From Myxococcales bacterium (lineage in GTDB: Bacteria > Myxococcota_A > Polyangia > Polyangiales > Polyangiaceae): 61,700 nucleotides of DNA. Under the pieces are notes generated by a model that was given only the letters and a program-made list of their open reading frames with translations, did not search any database and had not been told where the DNA came from. The translations under genes were made by a program, and so were the position numbers. Position 1 is the stretch's first letter; each line of letters begins with the position of its first letter. The stretch lies in the NCBI GenBank assembly GCA_016191785.1, contig JACPVJ010000160.1, forward strand, positions 1-61,700. The letters run 5' to 3'. Shown one piece after another: positions 46,207 to 53,521 of this stretch.

Positions 46207-47111
46207 TCTGCCGCCCCTTGCTGGCAAGGCCTCCATTTGCCGCGTGCAGCGCTGAGGAACCTCACGTCGCCCGCACCGGGAAGGTGGACCCAGGACGTCC
46301 CAGCCACCTGCTTGCCTTCGCCGACTGTACGCGGAGATCCCTTGAGCGCGAACGGCACAACCACTTCGACTACCGGTGTCTTTCCGCTCGGCCCGGAGAC
46401 TTGGAACACCAGGTCTCGGAGAATAGGCCCGTCCGCGCCTGTCCCTGCCACGCAGTCGCCCGCCAGGTACAAGCATTTGGCAGCGCCCTGCCCGGCCGCC
46501 AGCAGCACCTTGCTCGCGACCAGGTTCTTCGCCTCTATCGGTTCGCTGAACTCCACGCGAACCTGGTTCGACTTGGAGGTAACCTCGACACGCGCGACGT
46601 GTGGGGCACTTCCGGTGAAGAACGGGCGCTTCCAGACTGCGGAGGTATCCACCTGGCCATCCCCGTCCAACACCTGGACTTCTGGTGAAGGAGATATCTC
46701 GAGCTGATACCAGGCATCAGACTGAAGAATGGTGGTCGGCACGAGGTAGAAGAACGCGCTGGCAGGGTTGCCCTTTTCCTCAGATACCTCCACCTTTGCG
46801 GGGACTGCTTCTCCCGAGGATTCATGCCGGAACACGGCATGCGCTGTCAGGGTTGCAGCCTGATCGAGCGGCTCGCCGGAGGTGCGGTCCATCGCGAACG
46901 CTAGTCGCGCGTCCACCGGAACGTTGGTCTTGCCTGGCGCAAAATCGGAAGGGAACAGTCGCAGCGGGCGCCGGTTCGCTCTTTGTGTTTGTGGGGCCGG
47001 AGGTTGCACCCCAGGGTTTTCGTGCCTCGGCTCCTCAGCGCTCTGGCACGCGGATGGCATCGCGAGCAGAAGCGCACAGAGCGTTCCCCAGGCCGAGAAC
47101 TGAGCGGTCAT
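46185..47111 (-). CDS. Lipoprotein with Ig-like (BIG5/SbsA-type) domain
   Basis: A 308-residue lipoprotein (signal ending MPSAC). The region LRLFPSDFAPGKTNVPVDAR and LAFAMDRTSGEPLD is the start of an SbsA/BIG5-type Ig-like domain; a second beta domain follows (ARVEVTSKSNQVRVEFSEPI). These domains are common in secreted adhesive or enzyme-associated proteins. ATG 47111 has a GGAGA site; a TTG 18 bases upstream is less likely. It lies 28 bases after the metallopeptidase-like gene. Lower GC than the flanks. Confidence 0.68.
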   Translation of the reverse strand: MTAQFSAWGTLCALLLAMPSACQSAEEPRHENPGVQPPAPQTQRANRRPLRLFPSDFAPGKTNVPVDARLAFAMDRTSGEPLDQAATLTAHAVFRHESSGEAVPAKVEVSEEKGNPASAFFYLVPTTILQSDAWYQLEISPSPEVQVLDGDGQVDTSAVWKRPFFTGSAPHVARVEVTSKSNQVRVEFSEPIEAKNLVASKVLLAAGQGAAKCLYLAGDCVAGTGADGPILRDLVFQVSGPSGKTPVVEVVVPFALKGSPRTVGEGKQVAGTSWVHLPGAGDVRFLSAARGKWRPCQQGAAECWSYER

Positions 47112-47139
47112 TGGGTTCTCCACGTTCAAACGCCGTTAC

Positions 47140-48776
47140 TCAAAGGTTGTAGTACCAGACCGACGCCCTCGACAGAGCGCTTGCATTGAAAACAAGATCG
47201 TAGGACGCGTCCGGGTTAGGCCCTGGGGGCGGGTCATAGTACGGCGCGTAGTTCGAGAGTTGATACCAGCTGGAGCCGTAGTAGACGCAGGGCGTAGAGA
47301 TGTCCGGGTTCTTCGTCACGCCGGGCAGTCCGTCCACACAATGGCGGTTGCTGCTCGGCGAAGACCCCGTGCAGAAGACATGCGTCGCGGGACCATTCAT
47401 CAGGCCGTGGCCGCAGAACGCGCCGCACCCGCACGTCGGGCAAATCCAGTTGATGCCGTTCGCGCCACACCAGTTGTACTCGTCATCGAGACCCAACTTG
47501 CTGTGCCCCTGCTCGTGGACGTTGACGACCGACTGCCAGTCCGAGTCATGTTGTGAGGCGCAGTTGAAACCGGGCATCCGGCTGACGCCGCCGTTTGACT
47601 GATCAGCGCACGGTGAATCGCTCAGCGGGTGATTCACGCAGATCTCGCAACTCGAGTCGATCTCGTTGCACCAGTCTTTTGGCTTTCCGTCAGGCCCGTA
47701 GTCGAGACGAGCAGGCTGCCGTTCGTCGCTTGCAGCATCCGCATCGACGTGCGCTTCAAGTCGTTGACGAATTTGGTCCACGCCGAACCCAGCGCGGGTC
47801 CCACCTGCTGCTGCGCGCACACCTTCCTGGCGACGCCCGGGTATTTCGGGGCATACGGGTGAAGCACGAACGAACCCTCGCCGGCGTACGACTTCACCGT
47901 CACGTAGACTCGCGTCGTACTCGCAAATGACCACGTCAGAATCGACTCGCTGGCAGCAGCGCTCGTGCTCGACCATTGCGCACCCGGCCCCGGAAGTTGG
48001 TTGGTGGTGTCCGCGTACAAGTCGAAGTCGGCGTTCGCGGGATGACCGTCCAGCGTCAAGAAGAGCGGCCTGTTCGCCGGCACGTCGACGAAGAAATGCG
48101 TCGTCTGCCCGGTGCCGAAAAGGACGCCTTGCATCTCCTGCTGGAGGCCCATCGCGTAGGGTTGGGCGAGCGCCATCGGATTGCATCGCACCTGGACCTT
48201 GTCGATGAACGGGTGGCCGCCAGCGACGGAGACGCTAGGGTCGGTGTGCCAGATGAGCCAGTACCGCTGCGACGGCGCGGGCAGGCCCCAAGGCGCCTCC
48301 CACAGGCCGCTGCGATTCCCATCGTAGTAGAGCACTGTCCCGTAGCTCGCGCCGCCGATAACGGCGAAGTAATCGAAGGCTGGCGGCTGTTGGGGGCTGT
48401 CCTCGATGCTGAAGCTGGACCAATGAACCTTGACGTTGTTGACGACGGCGGGCACCGAGAGGTACCAGAGGTAGTCTTGGTTGTGGATGTAGGCATTGGT
48501 GCCCGGGAAGTTAGGATGGTCCTTCACCGTGATCTTCACCGGGATGTCGGCGCTCCACGCCACACCGTCCGTCGGACAGGTCACCGCCCGGGCGATTCTT
48601 GAATTGCCGAGGAAGGCAAGCGCAAAAGCTGCGCTTGCCACTGCCTGGCACCTGCTCCGCCCAGGTCGCCGCGCGGCCCGCACCGACGGCAGGGGCGTGG
48701 GCCCGTTGTGCTCAGTGCGTAGGTGAGCGTGGGCACGGAACGGGAGGGTGTGCACCCCAGCTACCTTCCGGTTCAT
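47140..48776 (-). pseudogene. M64-like zinc metallopeptidase gene with internal frameshift
   Basis: The gene is readable only with one frame change. The 5' part gives a leader, a beta domain and a PPC-type prepeptidase domain (about GTGQTTHFFVDVPANRPLF to EGSFVLHPY), ending near MRMLQATNGSLLV. The 3' part resumes at DYGPDGKPKDWCNEI and contains VNVHEQGHSKLGLDDEY, an HExxH-x-LDDEY zinc site as in M64 (IgA-peptidase-like) enzymes, then Cys-rich sequence. The frames change near base 47704 and would be joined by adding one base or by a -1 shift; there is no slippery run. It could be a true loss, a sequence error or, less likely, recoding. A GTG near 48684 could be the real start. Confidence 0.65.
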
Positions 48777-48806
48777 CGTTATTTTTACCTACGTATTTTT
48801 TGCTCC
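48777..48806. promoter_or_regulatory. AT-rich divergent promoter region
   Basis: A run of TTATTTTTACC then TATTTTTTG stands out strongly from the GC-rich background. It lies directly upstream of the metallopeptidase-like gene (minus) and of the BrnT remnant/antitoxin (plus), and probably drives one or both. Confidence 0.35.
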
Positions 48807-48854
48807 AGGTCAAGGCCATTCCAGGCGGTCGGCGCGCGTCGGGGTCGCGCGGAG

Positions 48855-48935
48855 CACGACGTTTACGTGATCCACGCGCGACCGCTGACGGAACGAGAGA
48901 ACTCGCGCTATCGCAAGAGGAGCAAAAATCCATGA
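48855..48935 (+). pseudogene. Remnant of a BrnT-like toxin (C-terminal 26 residues)
   Basis: The frame ending at 48935 encodes DVYVIHARPLTERENSRYRK, matching the C-terminal strand and helix of BrnT toxins (consensus of the type I-R-V-I-x-A-R-x-x-T-x-x-E-R-x-x-Y). The upstream sequence in this frame has no BrnT N-terminus, so the toxin appears to be truncated. Its TGA overlaps the antitoxin ATG (ATGA), as in intact BrnTA operons. Confidence 0.45.
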
Positions 48936-49243
48936 GCACGTCTGCACGCAAGCGTTCTTCGACGACGGGAGCCGCCCTGGCCAAAGCGGTTGCGGAATTC
49001 GATGACGAGCTCGTGGTCGACACCTTCGGACCGCCCACGGCCGATGCCCGGGCCCGTTGGGAAAACGCGAAACGGCGTCGTGGCCGTCCGCGAACCGGAC
49101 GCGGGGCGCGCGTCATCTCCGTGAGCGTCGAGCGTTCGCTCCTCGAACGTTCAGACGCCGTGGCGCGCCGGCTGGATCTGACCCGTGCAGAGCTCATTGC
49201 GCGGGGCTTGCGCGCCGTGCTGGCCGTTGAAGGAGAGCGCTGA
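48932..49243 (+). CDS. RHH/CopG-type antitoxin without an intact toxin
   Basis: A 103-residue DNA-binding protein. The N-terminal half is polar with an acidic stretch (AVAEFDDELVVDTFGPP), suitable for toxin contact. The C-terminal half (ARVISVSVERSLLERSDAVA, LDLTRAELIARGLRAVL) is a ribbon-helix-helix. A strong GAGGAG site precedes the ATG. Its partner seems to be the truncated BrnT-like remnant just upstream, so it is probably an orphan antitoxin. Copy B of repeat E1 begins five bases after its stop. Confidence 0.72.
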   Translation: MSTSARKRSSTTGAALAKAVAEFDDELVVDTFGPPTADARARWENAKRRRGRPRTGRGARVISVSVERSLLERSDAVARRLDLTRAELIARGLRAVLAVEGER

Positions 49244-49248
49244 GGTCG

Positions 49249-49396
49249 GTGCGTCAGACCACCACCAGCGCGCCGGCGCTGGTGGCCATCCCGCGCTGAT
49301 GATGTGCGACGAAACCGCAGTCAGCCGGAAGGCCACGCCCTGGGTACCCTTCGGCGGACGAACACGAGCAGGGCGCGCGGAGGCGCCACGGTCGGT
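49249..49396 (+). repeat. Repeat E1, copy B
   Basis: Matches 45741-45891. The first 54 bases, which encode the lipoprotein's last 17 codons, differ at one position; the following 30 bases past the stop are identical, then similarity becomes patchy. The hairpin is kept (10-base stem, 49262-49285). It has no reading frame of its own. Confidence 0.9.
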
Positions 49397-49435
49397 TCAT
49401 GGGCTCGAGCGAGACCGGCGTCGCGTCCCTGTGGG

Positions 49436-49861
49436 CTACGGCGTGGACGCCGAGGCTGAGGCAACGGAACCCAAGAAGCGGCGACGGGTCGCAACACCTT
49501 CGGGCGCCTCGGCGTGGACCCGCTGATGATCCACGGTCGTGTAGCCATGTGCGATCCGGTTCCGCACGCGCACGATCGCGCGCATGCCTGCCGCGAGCTC
49601 TGGAGGAATCGCACCTCTGGAAGCAAGGACGTCGAAGGTCGAGCCCACGTCGTCCGCCGGCGGCAACCCGGCATCAGCCAGCCAATGCGCCGCCAGGTCG
49701 ATCGCCTCCTGAATGGCGAGGAACAGGTAGAACGAAGCCAAGTCGGCCCGCCTGGCGTCAGCCGCGAACGCCTCGGGGCTGACCGAGACGAGATCCTCCA
49801 CTTCCCCGAGCCAGGCCTCGGCGCGCGCGATCTTCTGACCTGAGACCTCAGCGCGCACCAC
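49436..49861 (-). CDS. hepT: HEPN-domain toxin of a MNT/HEPN pair
   Basis: A 141-residue HEPN protein, probably the RNase-type toxin partner of the adjacent nucleotidyltransferase. The catalytic R-x4-H motif is present in RVRNRIAHGYTTVDH, within an all-helical protein (LASFYLFLAIQEAIDLAAHW). It starts at GTG 49861 (or 49858) and overlaps the nucleotidyltransferase gene by 14 bases. In the known HepT/MntA system the toxin is silenced by AMP transfer to a Tyr near the RX4HXY motif; here GYTTVDH gives a Tyr two residues after the His, consistent with that. Confidence 0.82.
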   Translation of the reverse strand: MVRAEVSGQKIARAEAWLGEVEDLVSVSPEAFAADARRADLASFYLFLAIQEAIDLAAHWLADAGLPPADDVGSTFDVLASRGAIPPELAAGMRAIVRVRNRIAHGYTTVDHQRVHAEAPEGVATRRRFLGSVASASASTP

Positions 49862-50255
49862 GGGCTTTCGCCTCCAACCTGGCGCGAGCCGCGTCGTGCA
49901 TGCGCTTCGCGTAGGGCGCGAAGTCCCACCAGTCGAGCATGGCGCGAGCGCAGAACGCCGGCCAGCAGCCGGGCTCGACCGCGCGGACCACCGCTCCGCT
50001 CCGAGCGATCTCCATGCGCAGGAGCGGCGGGGCCTCGTCGAGCACGGTCGCGTCGATCGAGGCGTGAACGGCGCGTTCGAGCCGGTCGAGCACTTCATTC
50101 CGTTCCGGCGGCGTGACTCCTTCGGCCCAGCGAATGCCGAGGTCGACGTCGCTCTCGGCGGTCGCCCGCCCGGACGCGTGCGACCCGAAGAGCACGGCCA
50201 GCTCGATTTCGGGCTCTTCGCTCATCGCCTGGCGGAGAACGGAAACCACATCCAT
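49848..50255 (-). CDS. mntA: Minimal nucleotidyltransferase (MNT) antitoxin
   Basis: A 135-residue nucleotidyltransferase. The active-site motif is complete: LFGSHASGRATAESDVDLGI (GSx10DxD), with a later acidic strand SIDATVLDEAP. In MntA/HepT modules it adds AMP to the HEPN toxin. It is the upstream gene of the pair. TATGCT ending 12 bases before the ATG is a plausible -10. The pair lies between copies B and C of repeat E1. Confidence 0.85.
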   Translation of the reverse strand: MDVVSVLRQAMSEEPEIELAVLFGSHASGRATAESDVDLGIRWAEGVTPPERNEVLDRLERAVHASIDATVLDEAPPLLRMEIARSGAVVRAVEPGCWPAFCARAMLDWWDFAPYAKRMHDAARARLEAKARGAR

Positions 50256-50322
50256 GACTGATGCCCGAGCATAGCGCGAAGCGGCCGGGCTCACGCGATG
50301 TTTTCGGCCATCCCGCAGACCT

Positions 50323-50422
50323 CGCGGTGCTGCACGCGCCCAACTCGTCGAGCAGCATGACCGTGCTCGCGGTGCGCCAGACCGCCACCAGCGCGCCCGC
50401 ACTGGTGGCGATCCCGCGCTGA
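50323..50422 (+). repeat. Repeat E1, copy C
   Basis: Matches the last 100 bases of the propeller lipoprotein gene (45692-45791), stop codon included, with seven differences. Six of the seven are synonymous in the lipoprotein frame. The hairpin (50384-50409) has one mismatch. The copy ends six bases before the stop of the convergent FxLYD lipoprotein gene. Confidence 0.9.
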
Positions 50423-50428
50423 CCTGGC

Positions 50429-51241
50429 TCAGTACGGCTCGTGGCAGTCACCCCAGACCTTGCTCGAAGCGAAGCCCCACTTGTTCTCGACCGGACCGGT
50501 CTTGAAGGGCAGCGACCCGCCGGCGGGCCACTCGTTCTTCACGTCCCACTCGGTCAGGCCGGTGCGCGTGTCGACGATCTTGCCGCTGGCGTCGTAGAAG
50601 GCGATCACGGCTTCCGGGCTCGAGCACGGCTTGCCGGCGTTCTTCACCGTGCCGGTGGTACGCCAGTACTCGGTCTTGCCGATGGTCTCCTTGTCGGTCT
50701 TCACGTCGGCGACCGTGGCGTTGAAGCTGCTGTCGGCGGGGAAGGCCCGGGGCTCGAGCTTGTGCGACGCGTACGGGCGCGCCAGCTTCTTGATGTCGCG
50801 GATGTAGTGGAACGGGCTGGTCTCACCCGGGGGCACGTTGTGGCGCATGCCGAGGGCGGTCTCGCCGAAGCCTTCGGCCGCCGCGATCGAGTCCACACCA
50901 ATGGGCTTGCCCTGGGCGTCGAACAAGAGCACGGCCACCTTGGGCGACTCGATCCACTTGGAGGTGTCGTTGCGGATCTCGCCGATGATGTGGAGAAAGC
51001 CGGTATCCTCCAGGCCCGAGCGCCCCTCGATCACGGTCAGCGCCAGCGCGGCGCCCTTGCTCGACGACGACGCCGGCACCGCGGCGCCTGCGGCGCGGTC
51101 GGCGGACTCGGCCTTCGACTCGGCTCGAGGGGCGGTGGTGCTCGCCGGCGCGGCGGCGGTGCCTTCGGCGCGAGAGCCGCCCTTGCAGGCGAGCAGGACG
51201 AGTAGAAGCGGGGCCACGGTCCAGGTCGAAGAACGAATCAT
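50429..51241 (-). CDS. FxLYD-domain lipoprotein
   Basis: A 270-residue lipoprotein: lipobox LLLVLLAC (Cys18), an Ala/Ser/Glu-rich spacer, then two beta-sandwich domains of the FxLYD type (DTGFLHIIGEIRNDTSKWIE, KVAVLLFDAQGKPIG; and TGTVKNAGKPCSSPEAVIAF, YDASGKIVDTRTG). These extracellular domains are common but have no set function. AAAGGAG before the ATG supports the start. It is a single gene, with an E1 copy at its 3' side and an E3 copy upstream. Confidence 0.75.
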   Translation of the reverse strand: MIRSSTWTVAPLLLVLLACKGGSRAEGTAAAPASTTAPRAESKAESADRAAGAAVPASSSSKGAALALTVIEGRSGLEDTGFLHIIGEIRNDTSKWIESPKVAVLLFDAQGKPIGVDSIAAAEGFGETALGMRHNVPPGETSPFHYIRDIKKLARPYASHKLEPRAFPADSSFNATVADVKTDKETIGKTEYWRTTGTVKNAGKPCSSPEAVIAFYDASGKIVDTRTGLTEWDVKNEWPAGGSLPFKTGPVENKWGFASSKVWGDCHEPY

Positions 51242-51330
51242 CGAGGCTCCTTTCGGGGTCGATGGGTGAATGAGCAAGCGCTGGGCCAGGCGAAAACCCG
51301 CCAGAAAGCAGCGAGCGCGCAGCTCCGGCA

Positions 51331-51356
51331 TGCAGCTTCGGCGTGCCATTCCTGCG
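51331..51356 (+). repeat. Repeat E3, first copy
   Basis: Twenty-two bases starting TGCAGCTTCGGCGTGCC are identical to 52445-52466, and the match continues with one mismatch to GCG. It lies about 100 bases upstream of the FxLYD lipoprotein gene. Confidence 0.8.
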
Positions 51357-51414
51357 TACGGTCGAGCTCCCGCAGGGGCGCGCCCCCAAACGCTCGAGCG
51401 TCAGCGCGATCGCA

Positions 51415-51618
51415 TCAGGCGGCGTTCGAGCTCGGCGCCTTGGCGAATTGTCCGATATCGGGTCCCAGCGCGCCGGCACCGCCGCTCTCGCCGACACCGC
51501 CTGCCCCCGCGCCACTGGTCTCGGTCACGTCCACCTGGCGATCTTCCGTGCCGCACCCAGGCAACGTCGCCCCGACCAGGCAACCCGCGACGCGCCTGTT
51601 TCCACCGAGGCCTGCCAC
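51415..51618 (-). pseudogene. Probable truncated linker-lipoprotein fragment
   Basis: A 67-codon frame from GTG 51618 reads as a lipoprotein signal (VAGCLVGATLPGC) followed by VTETSGAGAGGVGESGGAGA, the Gly-rich linker type of this genome, and then stops where a folded domain should begin. It is either a very small lipoprotein or the 5' remnant of a larger gene broken in this mosaic region. Confidence 0.35.
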
Positions 51619-51709
51619 GGCTTCACGGCTCTGCGCGCGAGCGTGCGCCGAGGCCTTTCGGGGTTCCCGTGCAAGTAGGATAAGAGTACTCCCTGGATGC
51701 ATAATTGGG

Positions 51710-51737
51710 TTGACAAGCCCGCGCCCCGGCGTAGCCT
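51710..51737 (+). promoter_or_regulatory. Promoter candidate of the third RHH-PIN pair
   Basis: A perfect -35 TTGACA (51710-51715) is followed after 16 bases by TAGCCT (51732-51737), ten bases before the ATG at 51748. It is the best sigma70-type match noticed in the window. Confidence 0.5.
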
Positions 51738-51747
51738 CAAAGGCGTC

Positions 51748-51990
51748 ATGGTCGAGAAGGTCTCGCTCAGTCTCGACTCGGCGATCCTCGATGAGGCGCG
51801 AAAGGTCGCCGGCCGCCGCGGTCTCTCGGCGCTCGTCAACGACGCTCTGCGGCTTCGACTGCAGCACGAGCGGCTCCGGAGGTTGCTGGCCGAGCTCGAC
51901 GGCGAATACGGTCCCGTCCCGGAGGCAGAGCTCCAGCGCGCGAGGAAGGCATGGCCCGTCCGAAGGAAGAGATCCCGCCGCGTTTCCTGA
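51748..51990 (+). CDS. Antitoxin of a PIN toxin (RHH-type)
   Basis: An 80-residue protein. MVEKVSLSLDSAILDEARKV then GLSALVNDALRLRL is a ribbon-helix-helix-type DNA-binding segment; the rest is helical and basic. An earlier in-frame ATG at 51697 lies upstream of the -35 box, so 51748 is preferred. It overlaps the toxin gene by 40 bases, which is unusually long for such pairs. Confidence 0.75.
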   Translation: MVEKVSLSLDSAILDEARKVAGRRGLSALVNDALRLRLQHERLRRLLAELDGEYGPVPEAELQRARKAWPVRRKRSRRVS

Positions 51991-52358
51991 TCCTCGACTC
52001 GGGCGCGGTCATCGGCTGGGCGCGCGGGGATGTGACGGTGCGCGCGATGCTCGCACGCGCTCTCGAGCTTGGCGTGGACGTTCGGATCCCCACCGTCGTC
52101 CTGGCCGAGACGTTGCGCGGCGGGCCACGTGACGCGCCGATTCATCGGGTCCGCGCAGCCGTCGACGTGTTTCCTCAGACCGAGCGCATCGCCCGCCTCG
52201 CCGGGACGCTGCTCGGCCGTACGCGTGGAAGGAACACGGCGGACGCTCTGGTGGCAGCGGAGGCGATCGACCTGGGCGCGGACGTGCTGACGGGCGATCC
52301 GAAGGACTTGAGCGAGCTCCTGGCGGGCCATCCGCAGCTCACCATCCACGCTGTTTGA
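51951..52358 (+). CDS. PIN-domain toxin (VapC-like)
   Basis: A 135-residue PIN nuclease. Acidic residues expected for metal binding are visible: FLILDSGAVIGW (Asp), TVVLAETLRGG (Glu), NTADALVAAEA (Asp) and VLTGDPKDLSEL (Asp). The start is ATG 51951 inside the antitoxin gene; a later GTG would cut the first strand. It is followed by the E2/E3 repeat junction at 52401-52470. Confidence 0.83.
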   Translation: MARPKEEIPPRFLILDSGAVIGWARGDVTVRAMLARALELGVDVRIPTVVLAETLRGGPRDAPIHRVRAAVDVFPQTERIARLAGTLLGRTRGRNTADALVAAEAIDLGADVLTGDPKDLSELLAGHPQLTIHAV

Positions 52359-52400
52359 TGTCGGCCCGCGGTCACCTGGGGCGCGGGACCTTGCGGCTGA

Positions 52401-52449
52401 TCAGGGCCGGCACACGCCGAGCCAGCTGGGGCTCGAGTCGGCCTTGCAG
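52401..52449 (+). repeat. Repeat E2, displaced copy
   Basis: Forty-nine bases match 53522-53570 (the last 16 codons plus stop of the lipoprotein gene there, read on the minus strand) with one mismatch. It contains a 6-base-stem hairpin (CGAGCC AGCTGG GGCTCG). Its last five bases are also the first five of an E3 copy, so the two repeats are fused here. Confidence 0.9.
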
Positions 52450-52470
52450 CTTCGGCGTGCCATTCCCGCG
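52445..52470 (+). repeat. Repeat E3, second copy
   Basis: Identical to 51331-51352 for 22 bases, then one mismatch and GCG. It is joined end to end with the E2 copy and lies just upstream of the oxidoreductase start. Confidence 0.8.
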
Positions 52471-52491
52471 TGGTCCGGCTATGCCCGTCGC

Positions 52492-53520
52492 GTGAAGAAG
52501 GTCGTGGTTCACCGCGCCGGGTCGTACGACCGGCTCTGCATCGAAGAGCACGCCGATCTCGCACCGGGGCCGGGCCAGGTGCTGATCGAGGTGGAGGCGA
52601 CGGGCGTGAACTACGCCGACTGCATCGTGCGCATGGGGCTGTACTCGTCGGCGAAGAAGTACGTCGGTTGGCCCATCACACCCGGCTTCGAGGTCGCCGG
52701 TCGCGTGAAGGCCCTGGGCGCGGGCGTGAGCGCGCCCGCCGTGGGCAGCGAGGTGATCGGCCTGACCCGCTTCGACGGCTACGCCACCCAGGTGGTGGTG
52801 CCCGAGGCTCAGGTCTTCGCGAAAGCCCCAGAGATGACCGCCACGGTCGCCGCGGGCTTTCCGGCGGTGTTCCTCACCGCGCACTTCGCGCTGATCGAGC
52901 TGTGCAAGCTGCGACCGGGCATGAAGGTGCTGGTCCACTCGGCGGCTGGCGGGGTCGGTGGCGCGCTCACCCAGATCGCGCGCCTGCACGGCTGCGAGGT
53001 GGCCGGCGTGGTGGGCAGCGCCCACAAGATCGAGGCGGCGCGGTCCCACGGCGCGACGGTGGTGATCGACAAGGGCAGCGACGACCTGTGGGCCGCGGCC
53101 GAGCGCTTCGCGCCCGAGGGCTACGACGTGGTGCTCGACGCCAACGGCGTCGAGACGCTGAGCGAGAGCTACGCCCACGTGCGCCCCACCGGTCGCCTGG
53201 TGATCTACGGCTTCCACACCATGATGCCCAAGACCGGCGGCAAGCCTCACTACGGCAAGCTGGCGGTGGACTGGCTGCGTACGCCGCGCTTCAACCCGCT
53301 GAAGCTCACCGAAGAGAACCGCAGCGTGATGGGCTTCAACCTGTCGTACCTGTTCGACCGACCCGAGCTGCTCGCCGAGGGCATGCGGGACCTGCTCGGC
53401 TGGCAGGGGAAGCTCCGCCCCCACGAGGTGCGCGTGTTCCCGCTCTCGCGCGTGGCCGAGGCCCACGCGGCCATCGAGTCCGGAACGACGACCGGCAAGC
53501 TGGTGCTGGTTCCGGATTGA
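52492..53520 (+). CDS. MDR-family quinone oxidoreductase-like protein (VAT-1 type)
   Basis: A 342-residue zinc-free medium-chain dehydrogenase/reductase, probably NADPH-dependent and acting on quinones or enones. Family marks are VNYADCIVRMGLYSSAKKYV, the PGFEVAGRVKALGAGV loop, VLVHSAAGGVGGALTQIA (nucleotide-binding AAGGVG) and a C-terminal GKLVLVPD. The structural-zinc cysteines are absent, as usual for this branch. The start is GTG 52492; upstream in-frame codons are repeat sequence. It is flanked by the two E2 copies, so the gene may have been inserted or duplicated with them. Confidence 0.85.
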   Translation: MKKVVVHRAGSYDRLCIEEHADLAPGPGQVLIEVEATGVNYADCIVRMGLYSSAKKYVGWPITPGFEVAGRVKALGAGVSAPAVGSEVIGLTRFDGYATQVVVPEAQVFAKAPEMTATVAAGFPAVFLTAHFALIELCKLRPGMKVLVHSAAGGVGGALTQIARLHGCEVAGVVGSAHKIEAARSHGATVVIDKGSDDLWAAAERFAPEGYDVVLDANGVETLSESYAHVRPTGRLVIYGFHTMMPKTGGKPHYGKLAVDWLRTPRFNPLKLTEENRSVMGFNLSYLFDRPELLAEGMRDLLGWQGKLRPHEVRVFPLSRVAEAHAAIESGTTTGKLVLVPD

Positions 53521-53521
53521 G

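Larger units (their letters stand above)
51242..51747. other. Mosaic intergenic stretch with repeat and gene debris
   Basis: This 506-base gap holds the upstream region of the FxLYD lipoprotein, one copy of repeat E3 (51331-51356), a lipoprotein fragment (51415-51618) and a promoter candidate (51710-51737). No intact gene is seen. Confidence 0.6.

Noticed and set aside
45753..50409. E1 hairpins as integron attC sites
   Set aside because: No GTTRRRY core, no paired L/R boxes and no integrase gene in the window; the repeats are copies of coding 3' ends.
50095..50451. Minus-strand frame across E1 copy C
   Set aside because: It is antisense to the repeat and overlaps the nucleotidyltransferase gene; no signal or domain.
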